From: Flavobacteriales bacterium
Lineage (GTDB): Bacteria; Bacteroidota; Bacteroidia; Flavobacteriales_E; Vicingaceae
Direction: 5' to 3'
Length of the DNA: 64,000 nt
Assembly: GCA_026196775.1 (NCBI GenBank)
Contig: JAPHUD010000003.1
Coordinates: forward strand, 121,963-185,962
Part shown: positions 18,319-27,617 of the stretch, one piece after another
How the letters are laid out: the number at the start of each line of letters is the position of its first letter
Position numbering within the stretch: the stretch's first letter is position 1
Notes under the pieces: generated by a model
The model's database searches: none
Told to the model about the DNA's origin: nothing
Seen by the model: the letters and a program-made list of their open reading frames with translations, nothing else
Made by a program: the position numbers and the translations under genes

Positions 18319-19353
18319 TTGACTTCTAAATTTTCTATATTAAGTATTGTTTTAGTCATAACCAGCTTAGGTTTGTTTATGGCAGATATAGCATTAGGCT
18401 CTGTACATATTCCTTTGGTTGCTATTGTGGACATATTATTAGGAAATACAGTAGAAAAAGAAAGTTGGAACATTATTTTATTAGAATCTAGGTTGCCTAG
18501 GGCTTTAGCAGCAATTTTGGCAGGAAGTGCTTTAGCTGTTAGTGGGTTGCAAATGCAAACTTTGTTTAGAAATCCTTTAGCAGGACCATATATTTTAGGA
18601 ATAAGTTCAGGAGCAGGTTTGGGAGTGGCAGTTTTTATTATGGGCTTTTCTGTTATGGGAATTTCTTTAAGTAGTTCTATCTGGTTTGCTAATTACGGTA
18701 TTGTTATCAGTGCTATTTTGGGAGCAGTTTTGGTACTACTACTTTTAATGGCTGCCATAGCTAAACTAAAAGATATTATGACGGTTTTAATTCTAGGTAT
18801 CATGATAGGAAGTATAGCTACAGCTTTTATTAGTATATTGGAATATTTTTCTCAAGAAGATAGTTTAAAATCTTTTGTTTTATGGACGATGGGAGATTTA
18901 AGTAGTGTAGCTCCAGATAGTTTGAAAATGTTATTTTTTATTGTGCTCATAGGTTTGCTAGCGGCTTTTGCTATTTCAAAACAGTTAAATACTTATTTAT
19001 TGGGAGAAGATTATGCTCAATCTTTAGGAATAAATGTAAATACTACTCGGTATTTGGTCATTTTTGTTACTGCTTTATTAGCAGGTAGTATAACTGCTTT
19101 TTGCGGACCAATAGGATTTGTAGGGATTATAACACCTCATATTGCTAGGATGTTTTTAAAATCTGCCAACCATTTTTATTTAGTGCCATTGTGTGTGTTG
19201 TTAGGTATCAATATTATGTTGCTGGCAGATATAATTGCTCAACTGCCTGGAAGCGATAAAACATTTCCTATAAATGCAGTTACTTCATTAATAGGTATTC
19301 CTTTTATTTTTTGGATAGTTTTTAAAAATAAAAAAATTGCAGCATTAAATTGA
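18319..19353 (+). CDS. FecCD/BtuC-type ABC transporter permease
   Basis: A 344-residue inner-membrane permease with the features of the FecCD family, which imports ferric siderophores, haem or vitamin B12: LPRALAAILAGSALAVSG and RNPLAGPYILGISSGAG near residues 55-95, and the coupling-helix region GPIGFVGIITPHIARM near 255. I use the TTG at 18319, directly after an in-frame stop, because it keeps the first membrane helix; a later ATG would cut it. The ATPase gene overlaps by 4 bases. No substrate-binding protein gene lies nearby, so substrate cannot be assigned; B12 is a possibility given the btuB operon elsewhere in the window. Confidence 0.88.
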   Translation: MTSKFSILSIVLVITSLGLFMADIALGSVHIPLVAIVDILLGNTVEKESWNIILLESRLPRALAAILAGSALAVSGLQMQTLFRNPLAGPYILGISSGAGLGVAVFIMGFSVMGISLSSSIWFANYGIVISAILGAVLVLLLLMAAIAKLKDIMTVLILGIMIGSIATAFISILEYFSQEDSLKSFVLWTMGDLSSVAPDSLKMLFFIVLIGLLAAFAISKQLNTYLLGEDYAQSLGINVNTTRYLVIFVTALLAGSITAFCGPIGFVGIITPHIARMFLKSANHFYLVPLCVLLGINIMLLADIIAQLPGSDKTFPINAVTSLIGIPFIFWIVFKNKKIAALN

Positions 19354-20087
19354 AAAATATACTTTCCATATCATCACTTAGTGTTGGCTATAACAAAAAG
19401 AAAGTGTTAAGCAATATTAATCTTGTTGTTGACAAACCTAAACTCATTACACTTATTGGAAGAAATGGTCAAGGGAAATCTACTTTGTTAAAAACACTTA
19501 CAGGTTTAATTCCATCCATTGAAGGAGAGCTATTTTTTAAAGGTAAAATCAACAAAGAATTAAGTCATAAAGAAAAATCAAAATTATTTAGTGTGGTACT
19601 TACTTCGCCACCAGCAATTAATAATATTACGGTTAAAGATTTTGTTGCTTATGGCAGGTATCCTTATACCAATTGGTTGGCAGTAAAAAAAGAAGAAGAT
19701 AGTTTGCAAATTAATCAAGCAATGGAGCTTTGTGGAATTACCAATTTTGCTACTACAAACATTACTAATTTAAGCGATGGAGAAAGACAGAAAGTAGCTT
19801 TAGCAAGAGCTATCGCTCAAAACACACCTATAATATTTTTAGATGAACCTACTTCACACCTAGATTTAGTGAACCAATCTGAATTATTTGATTTGCTTCA
19901 TCAATTAGTTGAAAAACAACAAAAAACCATAATAATATCTTCTCACCAATTGAATTTAGCGTTAAATTATGCTGATGAAATTTGGTTAATTAATAACGAA
20001 TCGTTAGAAGTGAATACACCTCAATATTTTATAGAATCAGGAAAGATTGAAGCACTTTTTGGAGGATTAAAAATAAAGTATTTTTAA
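19350..20087 (+). CDS. ABC transporter ATPase of the FecE/BtuD type
   Basis: The 245-residue ATPase has Walker A GRNGQGKST near residue 38, signature LSDGERQKVALARA near 140, and Walker B IIFLDEPTSHLD near 160, with the H-loop in IISSHQLN. It starts with TTG inside the ATTGA junction with the permease stop and completes a two-gene transporter. The start codon is unusual, but an in-frame ATG further down would remove strand one of the fold. Confidence 0.9.
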   Translation: MKNILSISSLSVGYNKKKVLSNINLVVDKPKLITLIGRNGQGKSTLLKTLTGLIPSIEGELFFKGKINKELSHKEKSKLFSVVLTSPPAINNITVKDFVAYGRYPYTNWLAVKKEEDSLQINQAMELCGITNFATTNITNLSDGERQKVALARAIAQNTPIIFLDEPTSHLDLVNQSELFDLLHQLVEKQQKTIIISSHQLNLALNYADEIWLINNESLEVNTPQYFIESGKIEALFGGLKIKYF

Positions 20088-20136
20088 TGTCTTTATTTAT
20101 CAGTTACCTGCCGTTAGTGAAGAAGAAATAAAAACA

Positions 20137-20144
20137 TAAATTTG
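20137..20144 (+). promoter_or_regulatory. -7 box for the LOG-family gene
   Basis: TAAATTTG is an exact TAnnTTTG match and ends 22 bases before the ATG of the LOG-family gene. Flanking sequence shows no clear -33 TTTG. Confidence 0.45.
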
Positions 20145-20166
20145 CCAACTTACAAAAAAAACATAT

Positions 20167-20880
20167 ATGGGAAATAAAGATTACAACGAAGAGCATAATA
20201 AGATACACCACGATAAAGATTGGAACGAAATAAAAGCCAATGACTCTTGGGCAATTTTTAAAATGATGTCGGAATTAGTAAATGGTTTTGAAACTCTTGC
20301 TAAAATAGGACCTAGTGTCAGCATCTTTGGTTCTGCACGAACAACTCCTGATAATAAATATTATAAACTTGCTGAAGATATAGCTGCTAAATTAGCAGAG
20401 AATGGATACGGTGTTATAACAGGTGGTGGTCCGGGTATTATGGAGGCAGGTAATAAAGGGGCTTTTAGTGTACAAGGAAAGTCTGTGGGATTAAATATTG
20501 ACTTACCTTTTGAGCAGAAGCATAACGATTTTATAGATCTTGATAAATTAATGACTTTTGACTATTTCTTTGTTAGAAAAGTAATGTTTGTGAAATACTC
20601 CCAAGGATTTATAGTTTTACCAGGTGGTTTTGGAACTTTAGATGAACTTTTTGAAGCGATAACATTAATACAAACTAAAAAAATAGGTAGATTTCCTATT
20701 GTTTTAGTCGGTAAAGATTATTGGGAAGGTTTATTTGAATGGATAAAAACAGCAGTTTTATCAGAAAAAAACATTAGCCCAGAAGATTTAAAGCTGATTA
20801 ATATATGCGATACTGCTGATGAAGCGGTTAAATGTATCACCGATTTCTATAATGATTATTTACTTCGTCCAAATTTCTGA
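20167..20880 (+). CDS. LOG family protein (TIGR00730-type Rossmann fold)
   Basis: At 237 residues it carries both LOG family signatures: GGGPGIMEAGNKGAF near residue 85 and PGGFGTLDELFEA near 155. Members hydrolyse the N-glycosidic bond of nucleoside 5'-monophosphates; in plants and some bacteria they release cytokinin bases, while many bacterial ones are thought to act on purine nucleotides. Here the substrate is unknown. A short N-terminal extension rich in charged residues (1-45) precedes the fold. Monocistronic by context. Confidence 0.9.
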   Translation: MGNKDYNEEHNKIHHDKDWNEIKANDSWAIFKMMSELVNGFETLAKIGPSVSIFGSARTTPDNKYYKLAEDIAAKLAENGYGVITGGGPGIMEAGNKGAFSVQGKSVGLNIDLPFEQKHNDFIDLDKLMTFDYFFVRKVMFVKYSQGFIVLPGGFGTLDELFEAITLIQTKKIGRFPIVLVGKDYWEGLFEWIKTAVLSEKNISPEDLKLINICDTADEAVKCITDFYNDYLLRPNF

Positions 20881-20900
20881 TTTATTAACATTTATAAGTT

Positions 20901-20919
20901 GAAAAAACTAAGTTTTTTC
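20901..20919 (+). terminator. weak AT-rich hairpin after LOG-family gene
   Basis: GAAAAAAC (20901-20908) and GTTTTTTC (20912-20919) form an 8-bp stem with a 3-base loop. A very similar stretch, including the TTTATAAGTTGAAAA lead-in, follows the TerC gene at 46750-46780. It may be a terminator or a dispersed short element. Confidence 0.35.
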
Positions 20920-21054
20920 TAAAAATTCTCACAAAGAATAAGCTATGTTTGTTAAATCTTAAGTTGTTCTTTTTGTTAATAACTTAAGAAAAAAATTAGG
21001 AATATCAATTTTTTGTTATATTTTTATTGCCTGAATCGCAATAAATTATATGTT

Positions 21055-22374
21055 ATGATAAGAAAAATTACAATTTTTGCCGTTTTATTTTCATGTGTAA
21101 TCACACAGAAGTCCTTTGCTCAGAGCGAGTCAGAGGGTAGTGGGTTGAAATATATTCCATCTATTGGAGCTAATTTCGGAACACTTTCTTATATGGGGAA
21201 TTTACAAGGTTCCAAAGGCTCTTCGGTTTTTACTTATTGGAGACCTGTTTATGGGGTTTATCTAGAAAAGAAAGTAGGAAGTTTTGTAGGAATTACTCTA
21301 AATGGAATGTTTGGTACAGTATCTAAAAGCCAGTTAGATGATAATATATTTCACAACTTTGAAACGAAAGTAACTAACTTTGATTTAAACTTATTGTTGG
21401 ATTTCGATAATGGAAAGATAGTAAATGAAAATTCAGTTTTTTCACCATTTATTTCTGTTGGTTTTGGTTACTTAATGTTTGACCCTAAAGGTGATTTATT
21501 TGATAAAAATGGTAATTTCTATCATCATTGGAGTGATGGAACATTAAGAGATGTTCCTGAGAATATGCCAGGGTCAGATACCTCTTCAATGCTTTTGACA
21601 AGAGATTATAAATATGAATCATCATTAAAAGATTCGACCAATAATTATCCTAAAACAGCATTTACGATTCCTTTAAGATTTGGATTGAAATTTAAGTTGT
21701 CACCTCATTTACATGCTAGGGCAACTGTTGCTTATATTTTAACAACTACTGAGTATTTAGATAACTTAAGTGGAGGAGGAAGTGATAAAATGTTTCAAAC
21801 ATCTTTTGGATTACAATATAATTTTGCTGGTTCTTCTGAATCTGATAATAAATATAAAGATTTTGATTTTTCTAAATTAGATAAAGAAGATAGTGATGGA
21901 GATGGAGTAGTAGATTTAAATGATAAATGTCCAGGCACAAAGTCTGGTGTTACAGTTGATGCTACAGGATGTCCATTAGATGCCGATAAAGATGGTGTGC
22001 CAGATTATTTAGATAAAGAGCCAAATACTCCAGCAGGAACTTTAGTAAATAAAGATGGGGTTACTTTAACAGATGCTATGATTGCTGAAGAACATGCTAT
22101 GAAAGATTCAGTTATTACTGAGTATAAAACATTTAAAGCAGAAGATTTGTCAGATGAAGAAATGAAAGAAATACAAGCTTTATATGAGCAAAATAAAGGA
22201 GGGAAAATTGGCCAAACTAATATGCCAGCTAAGTTTATTCCTTTAGATACAGATAAAGATAATTATTTATCAGCGAAAGAAATAACAAATGCAATCGACC
22301 AATTTTTTGAGGGAGAAAATAATCTTACAGCAAAAGATTTAAATGAGTTGATTGATTTTTATTTCCAGCAATAA
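21055..22374 (+). CDS. outer-membrane beta-barrel protein with TSP3 calcium repeats
   Basis: I start at the ATG at 21055, which gives a clean signal peptide (MIRKITIFAVLFSCV, cut after FAQ), instead of the ATG 42 bases earlier. Residues 25-260 look like an outer-membrane beta-barrel (alternating aromatic strands, ending LQYNFAGS). Residues 275-325 hold thrombospondin type 3 repeats (DSDGDGVVDLNDKCPGT, DADKDGVPDYLD), and the C-terminus (from about 395) has EF-hand-like DTDKDNYLSAKE followed by acidic helices. It is the first of three co-directional envelope genes and a clear paralogue of the third, sharing the GNFYHHWSDGTLRD-type segment. No OmpA domain is present. Role unknown. Confidence 0.75.
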   Translation: MIRKITIFAVLFSCVITQKSFAQSESEGSGLKYIPSIGANFGTLSYMGNLQGSKGSSVFTYWRPVYGVYLEKKVGSFVGITLNGMFGTVSKSQLDDNIFHNFETKVTNFDLNLLLDFDNGKIVNENSVFSPFISVGFGYLMFDPKGDLFDKNGNFYHHWSDGTLRDVPENMPGSDTSSMLLTRDYKYESSLKDSTNNYPKTAFTIPLRFGLKFKLSPHLHARATVAYILTTTEYLDNLSGGGSDKMFQTSFGLQYNFAGSSESDNKYKDFDFSKLDKEDSDGDGVVDLNDKCPGTKSGVTVDATGCPLDADKDGVPDYLDKEPNTPAGTLVNKDGVTLTDAMIAEEHAMKDSVITEYKTFKAEDLSDEEMKEIQALYEQNKGGKIGQTNMPAKFIPLDTDKDNYLSAKEITNAIDQFFEGENNLTAKDLNELIDFYFQQ

Positions 22375-22392
22375 TTTAAAAAATGATATAAA

Positions 22393-23706
22393 ATGATTAA
22401 ACAGTTATTTCTAATAGTAAATTTTGTAAGTATTTTTTTCTACCAACTATTTTTCACTTCAGATGTAACTGTTAAACATAATATCCCGGCATCTATTCAG
22501 CCTAATGGGGAAATAGATGTAGAGTTGATTGTTATAAAAGCAGATATATCAGGGTTTGCTAAAATACAACAAGAAATTCCTGAAGGATTTACTGTTGAGG
22601 CTATAGAAACTCATGGAGCAACTTTTTCATTTAAAGAACAAAAATTAAAGTTAATATGGATGGCTTTACCTCAAAGTAATGAGTTTACCATTAAGTATAA
22701 ACTTAAAAATGTAACTCACACTTCTGGTAAATTTTCTATTACAGGTAAATTTTCTTACATAGCCGATAATGAAAGAACTAATATTGATATTCCAACGGCA
22801 AATATTACTGTTTCTACAGAAGATATAGTTGCAGAAGAAACGGAAACAACATCTAATACAGATACGAATGATGAAGAAAGTCGTTTGCCAGCTTCAAATA
22901 ATACAGAAACATCCTTATCTGCATCGAGAAATATTGATAATGTTGGTGATAATAAGTTTAAAGTAACACTTAATATCACCAAAGAAAACGTAGAAGGTTT
23001 TGCTAAATTATCAGAGTTTATTCCAGCTGGATTTACTGCGTCAAACAATAACTCAGCAGGAGGCGTTTTTTCTACGGAAAATAATGAGGTTAAAGTTCTT
23101 TGGTTATCTGTGCCTGCAGAAAATCAATTTGAAGTAAGTTATTTTATAGAAAGCACTTCAGTTTCTGGAATGCAAGAAATAACTGGTGTATTATCTTACC
23201 TTAAAGGAGAAGAAACGCAAAAATATCAAATATTAGCAACAAGCTTTTCTGCAGCTGATGAAAGTTTAGCTATAAATGATAATGAAGAAGAGGAAACTAG
23301 TCTTCAGGATAAAGTAGATAATAAAGTAGAAGAAGATACTGAAGATGATGTGGTAGTTGATAATATAGAAGAAGAAACTGAAACCAAAAGGACTCCACCT
23401 GTAACCAATACACCTGCTCCCGAACAAAATGTTGCTTATAAAGTTCAAGTTGGTGCATTTAGAGAGGGAATAACTATAGAAAGATATCAAAAGAAATTCA
23501 ACTTAAAAGATCAAATAAATCTAGAAAATCACCAAGGATGGACTAAATTAATTACGGGAAGTTTTTCTGAATATAAATCAGCAAGAGATAAGCGTAACAA
23601 ATTGAGAGACAAGGTGAAAACAGCTTTTGTTACTGCTTATAATCAGGGAGAAAGAATTACAGTGCAAGAGGCTTTAATGATCACAAATCAAAAATGGGTA
23701 CAATAA
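22393..23706 (+). CDS. secreted protein with two repeat domains and a C-terminal SPOR domain
   Basis: The 437-residue protein starts with a hydrophobic segment (probably a signal or anchor), then two copies of a roughly 110-residue beta domain (about 23-145 and 185-290) that share the blocks GFAKIQQEIPEGFTVE / GFAKLSEFIPAGFTAS and a tryptophan strand. An acidic linker follows (about 290-345), then a SPOR-type domain (YKVQVGAFREG, about 352-425). SPOR domains bind denuded glycan strands of peptidoglycan, so the protein probably links the wall to an envelope structure. The gene lies 18 bases after the first barrel gene and 70 bases before the next. Confidence 0.72.
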   Translation: MIKQLFLIVNFVSIFFYQLFFTSDVTVKHNIPASIQPNGEIDVELIVIKADISGFAKIQQEIPEGFTVEAIETHGATFSFKEQKLKLIWMALPQSNEFTIKYKLKNVTHTSGKFSITGKFSYIADNERTNIDIPTANITVSTEDIVAEETETTSNTDTNDEESRLPASNNTETSLSASRNIDNVGDNKFKVTLNITKENVEGFAKLSEFIPAGFTASNNNSAGGVFSTENNEVKVLWLSVPAENQFEVSYFIESTSVSGMQEITGVLSYLKGEETQKYQILATSFSAADESLAINDNEEEETSLQDKVDNKVEEDTEDDVVVDNIEEETETKRTPPVTNTPAPEQNVAYKVQVGAFREGITIERYQKKFNLKDQINLENHQGWTKLITGSFSEYKSARDKRNKLRDKVKTAFVTAYNQGERITVQEALMITNQKWVQ

Positions 23707-23776
23707 ATTCCCAATTTTGGCTTAATTGTATCTTTATTTCTCTATATTCGTATTACATTTCGTTTTAAGTAAAAGA

Positions 23777-25864
23777 ATGAATAAGTATAGTTTGCTTTTT
23801 ATATGTGTTTTATTACTAGGCTCTTTGCAAATTTTTGCTCAGAGTGATTCCACATCTATAACATCCCCAAAACTTCCAGAAACTACTATATCTAAAGCTC
23901 CTATAAACCCTTTTTCACCAACAATAGGTTTGGGCGTTGGAAATTTTAAATTTTACGGAGATATTTTAGATGCTAATGTTGGTACACCTTTTATAAGTAA
24001 TATTGCTTATGATTTACATATTAAACAACGTTTAAATCATTATTTAGCACTTAAATTTTATGTGCTTTTTGGCAAAGTAAGTGCCAATGAACGTTCATTA
24101 GATAGAAACTTAAATTTTGAATCAAGACTTTCTGTTGGTGGATTTGCTTTAATGTATGATTTTGGTAACTTCTTACCTAAAAAACGTTCGTTAAGTCCAT
24201 TTCTATCTTTAGGATTTGAATCTGTTGAATTTCATTCAAAAACAGATATGTTTGATGAATTTGGGAATAGATACAATTATTGGTCAGATGGTTCTATAAG
24301 AAATCTGCCACAACATGCTCCAAATGCTCAAGAAGCAATAGTAATTCAAAGAGATTATGTTTTTGAAACAGATATTAGAGAGTCTGATTTTGATGGTTTA
24401 GGGAAATATCCAGAAAGAACTTTTGCAATTCCTTTTGGGGGTGGAGTAATTATGCATGCTACAGAAAACATTGATTTTACATTAGGTTTTATTATGCACT
24501 TTACTTTTTCTGATTTAGTAGACGGTGTTGTAGAAGAAAGTGAAGGCGATAGAATTGGTAATCAACCAGGAAATGGTTCTAATGATAAATTTTTGATGAG
24601 TTCATTTTCTATCAGTTATAATTTTATGAAACATAAAAAAGATTATGAAATTAAAGATTTTGAAGCTCCAATTGATTATTTAGCTTATGATATGGATGAT
24701 GAAGATGGCGATGGAGTTATTGACTTTATGGATGAATGTGCTTGGACTCCAGCAGGAGTTGAGGTAGATGAAAAAGGTTGTCCTTTAGATATGGATAAAG
24801 ATTTTGTACCAAACTATAAAGATGATGAGTTAGAATCTAGGCCAAATGCATTTGTAACTCCAGCAGGAGTAGAAATGACTGATGAAATGATTAAAGAGGC
24901 TTATGACAGATATATGGATACAACAGGAGCCTTTGCTACTATTGAAAACAGATCAATTACTGCCGGAAAAAAATCTAAAGTTCAACCTAAAAAGTATAAA
25001 GTTCAGTTAGGAAGATTTACGGAAGCAATAGATGCAGCATTGGTTGATAAGTTTTTAAGTGTTTCTGATGTTGAAATTCAAGAAAAAAATGGAGAAACCA
25101 TAATTACAGTTGGAGATTATATGAGTTTGAATGAAGCTGTACAGAGAAAAGCAAGCTTAACAAGAGATGGCTTTGAAGCAGCTATTGTAGTTGAAGAAAC
25201 TAAAGATGGAAACTTAGTGTCTGTTGGTGATGAAGCTAATAACATGGCAATTGGTGATGAATTTACTAGTATGGAGAATACCGACAAAGTTGTGTTTAGA
25301 GTTCAGTTAGGAGCTTTCTCTAAAAAGCAACCTAAAGAGCTGTTTAGTAATTTAGATGGTGTAATTGAATTAAAAGCTGATGATGGCTTATATAAATATA
25401 TGGCTCCAGGTGCTTATTCTACTATTGAAGAAGCAGCAAAACAAAAAATTAATTTAGCCTTAGATAATGGAATTAAAGATGCTTTTGTGGTAGCTTACCA
25501 AGGAGGAAAAAGAATTACCTTAAAAGAAGCCGGAGTACTTTCTGCTGCTCAAGAAAGCATTAAAACAAAATCTAAAACCTACGATAAAAATAATATTGTT
25601 TATAAAGTTCAAATAGGTTCTTATAAAAATCAATTACCAGTTGAAGTACTTACTAAGTTTATGAAAATTAAAGGAGTTGAGCAAACTGAAATTGACAATG
25701 AGTTAACTAGATACACCACAGGATCATTTAAGACTTATGATGAAGCACAAGCCTATAAAACTATTATAACTGATGAAAACGGTATTAGTGGAGCATTTGT
25801 AATTGCTTTACATGGTGATGAATTAATACCAGTAAACCAAGCAAGAGAATTGTTAGGAGAGTAA
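23777..25864 (+). CDS. outer-membrane barrel / TSP3 protein with three SPOR-like repeats
   Basis: The preferred start at 23777 gives a signal peptide (MNKYSLLFICVLLLGSLQIF, cut after AQ). Residues about 40-290 are a beta-barrel paralogous to the first gene of this cluster; 310-350 contain TSP3-like acidic loops (DEDGDGVIDFMDECAWTP, DMDKDFVPNYKDD). The C-terminal 300 residues hold three SPOR-like units, each opening YKVQLGRF, FRVQLGAF or YKVQIGSY and each followed by a conserved G-Y/S and AF(V) strand. At 695 residues it joins a predicted outer-membrane barrel to several peptidoglycan-binding-type domains; no function is known. Confidence 0.72.
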   Translation: MNKYSLLFICVLLLGSLQIFAQSDSTSITSPKLPETTISKAPINPFSPTIGLGVGNFKFYGDILDANVGTPFISNIAYDLHIKQRLNHYLALKFYVLFGKVSANERSLDRNLNFESRLSVGGFALMYDFGNFLPKKRSLSPFLSLGFESVEFHSKTDMFDEFGNRYNYWSDGSIRNLPQHAPNAQEAIVIQRDYVFETDIRESDFDGLGKYPERTFAIPFGGGVIMHATENIDFTLGFIMHFTFSDLVDGVVEESEGDRIGNQPGNGSNDKFLMSSFSISYNFMKHKKDYEIKDFEAPIDYLAYDMDDEDGDGVIDFMDECAWTPAGVEVDEKGCPLDMDKDFVPNYKDDELESRPNAFVTPAGVEMTDEMIKEAYDRYMDTTGAFATIENRSITAGKKSKVQPKKYKVQLGRFTEAIDAALVDKFLSVSDVEIQEKNGETIITVGDYMSLNEAVQRKASLTRDGFEAAIVVEETKDGNLVSVGDEANNMAIGDEFTSMENTDKVVFRVQLGAFSKKQPKELFSNLDGVIELKADDGLYKYMAPGAYSTIEEAAKQKINLALDNGIKDAFVVAYQGGKRITLKEAGVLSAAQESIKTKSKTYDKNNIVYKVQIGSYKNQLPVEVLTKFMKIKGVEQTEIDNELTRYTTGSFKTYDEAQAYKTIITDENGISGAFVIALHGDELIPVNQARELLGE

Positions 25865-25911
25865 TATTATATTGCTGAAAGTGTATAATTTTCTTAAAAT
25901 AGTGTGAAAAT

Positions 25912-26454
25912 CTATTTTACTTTATAATCGTCTAATTTTTTTATAACCTTAGCAGGATTTCCAGCTAATAGCTGATTTCCCTCTGGAAAAGAATCTTTAA
26001 CTACGGCACCTGCTGCAACAACAGTATGTTCTCCCAATTCTACACCAGGTAGTATGACACAGTTAGTAGTTAATAGGCAGTTTTTTCTTATAACAATAGG
26101 TTTATTTTCTTTGTATTCATTATAGTCGTTTAAATCATGGTTCTGACTAATAAGTGAAACTCTTGGTCCCAACCAAACATTTTCTTCCATAATAATACCA
26201 TTTCTACCATCTAGATAACAACCAATGGCTGTTCCGGGTGCTTTACTAATGTATTGTATTTTTTCAGGACATTTTATAAGTGATGTTGGGTGAACAGGCC
26301 AAGGCACATGTTTATTGTAACCAAAAAGTTTTTGTTTTAAACCCATTTTTAAAAAATAGTAAGTGTAATAATAGTTGTCTTTAACCTTTGGAAATAAAAG
26401 GTTCATTCCAACTTTAATTAAAGGGTAAGCTATTTTTTTTAGACTATTCTTCAT
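25912..26454 (-). CDS. hexapeptide-repeat acyltransferase
   Basis: A 180-residue left-handed beta-helix acyltransferase (LbH fold): hexapeptide repeats run from about residue 80 to 165 (NGIIMEENVWLGPRVSL, then VILPGVELGEHTVVAAGAVV and LAGNPAKVIKKL). The catalytic histidine is probably H105 in SQNHDLND. The family transfers acetyl groups to sugars, including maltose O-acetyltransferase and serine or capsule O-acetyltransferases; the acceptor here is unknown. It lies 7 bases downstream of the next gene on the same strand. Confidence 0.82.
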   Translation of the reverse strand: MKNSLKKIAYPLIKVGMNLLFPKVKDNYYYTYYFLKMGLKQKLFGYNKHVPWPVHPTSLIKCPEKIQYISKAPGTAIGCYLDGRNGIIMEENVWLGPRVSLISQNHDLNDYNEYKENKPIVIRKNCLLTTNCVILPGVELGEHTVVAAGAVVKDSFPEGNQLLAGNPAKVIKKLDDYKVK

Positions 26455-26461
26455 TTGAAAA

Positions 26462-27604
26462 TCATTCTACTTTTTGTTGTTGATACTCAACAGCTTTAAC
26501 GTCTTTAATTTGGTTAAAGTATATTAAAATACTATATTTTCTAGCATTAGTATGGTGGTAAATTTCCTCAAACGTTTCATTGCTTCTACCTCTAAATTCA
26601 ACAATATCAACCCTAAGCATATGATCAACTACTTCTGAGAAATATAAAATCATATCACTATTAGGAGCTGTAGAATATTCAAACAAAGCTAAATCTGTTT
26701 TAACAGGATGTGAAGAAAAACCATTTTTGTATTTTTCTATATTAGCAGTAAGTTGAGTATTTATTGTGTCGCTTGTAAGTTTTTCAGATTCAGTTAAAAA
26801 TGGAGCTAAACCAAGAGGAATAATTGTTGGTGAAACGCTAAATAGAAATAAATCTCTTTTATAATCAAAATACTTGTCGTAGTATTTTCTTTCCTTTTTG
26901 GTCTTTGTAAACTGAATTTTAATTCTATTTCTGATGTAGTAGTTTCTTGCTAAATAAGTAATAGCACTTAAGTAAAAAGTATCTATTGGAGCTACTTTAT
27001 AGTTAGAGTCAGAGCTTAAACTATCATTATTATCTCTAGGAGTATTATCATTAACAGGAGTGGAGGTGTTGTTGTTTCTTATTCTAACAAAATCAAATAT
27101 ACCTGTTAGATAAAGATTAGGGTATTTAGTAATATATTTTCCACCATCAGTATTTAAACATTTCCATTTACCAGATTTTTTTCCATCTTTATATCTTCCA
27201 TAACATTTTAAATACCTATAAGCCCAGTATTTGTGTTTAACACCTTCTTTATAGATACCTTTTATAGCCACTTCTCCCAATTTATCGAAATAGGTAAATT
27301 CTCCGTGTAATTTATTATTGGCATAAACGGCTTTTACCATTAAACCTCCAGAAGGGTAATATGCTTTATATAAACCGTTTTGATAATTGTTGGTATAGTT
27401 TTTCTCGATAGCAATTTGACTAGTGTCATCAGCAAAAACAGCTATAGCTTTAGAAAAAATACCTTTAGTAATAGTTTCCTTATAAATTACATTATAAGTA
27501 ACAAAATTTGTATCAATTTGAATAGTTTCTTTTACTATTTTTTGGGCTTTTATTGAAAAGCATACAGAGGTAAAAGAAAGGAATAATAGTAATTTTTTTA
27601 ACAT
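26462..27604 (-). CDS. secreted protein with MORN/YwqK-like repeats
   Basis: Chosen start at 27604 yields a signal peptide (MLKKLLLFLSFTSVCFSIKA, cut before QK) and leaves 13 bases to the fbp stop; an ATG 27 bases earlier would overlap fbp. Residues 55-145 hold short repeats of the MORN/YwqK type (GLYKAYYPSGG, LHGEFTYFDKLGE, GVKHKYWAYR, GKKSGKWKC). The remaining 220 residues are a polar domain without family match that I recognise. Possibly envelope-associated; no function assigned. Confidence 0.65.
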   Translation of the reverse strand: MLKKLLLFLSFTSVCFSIKAQKIVKETIQIDTNFVTYNVIYKETITKGIFSKAIAVFADDTSQIAIEKNYTNNYQNGLYKAYYPSGGLMVKAVYANNKLHGEFTYFDKLGEVAIKGIYKEGVKHKYWAYRYLKCYGRYKDGKKSGKWKCLNTDGGKYITKYPNLYLTGIFDFVRIRNNNTSTPVNDNTPRDNNDSLSSDSNYKVAPIDTFYLSAITYLARNYYIRNRIKIQFTKTKKERKYYDKYFDYKRDLFLFSVSPTIIPLGLAPFLTESEKLTSDTINTQLTANIEKYKNGFSSHPVKTDLALFEYSTAPNSDMILYFSEVVDHMLRVDIVEFRGRSNETFEEIYHHTNARKYSILIYFNQIKDVKAVEYQQQKVE

Positions 27605-27617
27605 GGTAATTATTGAG

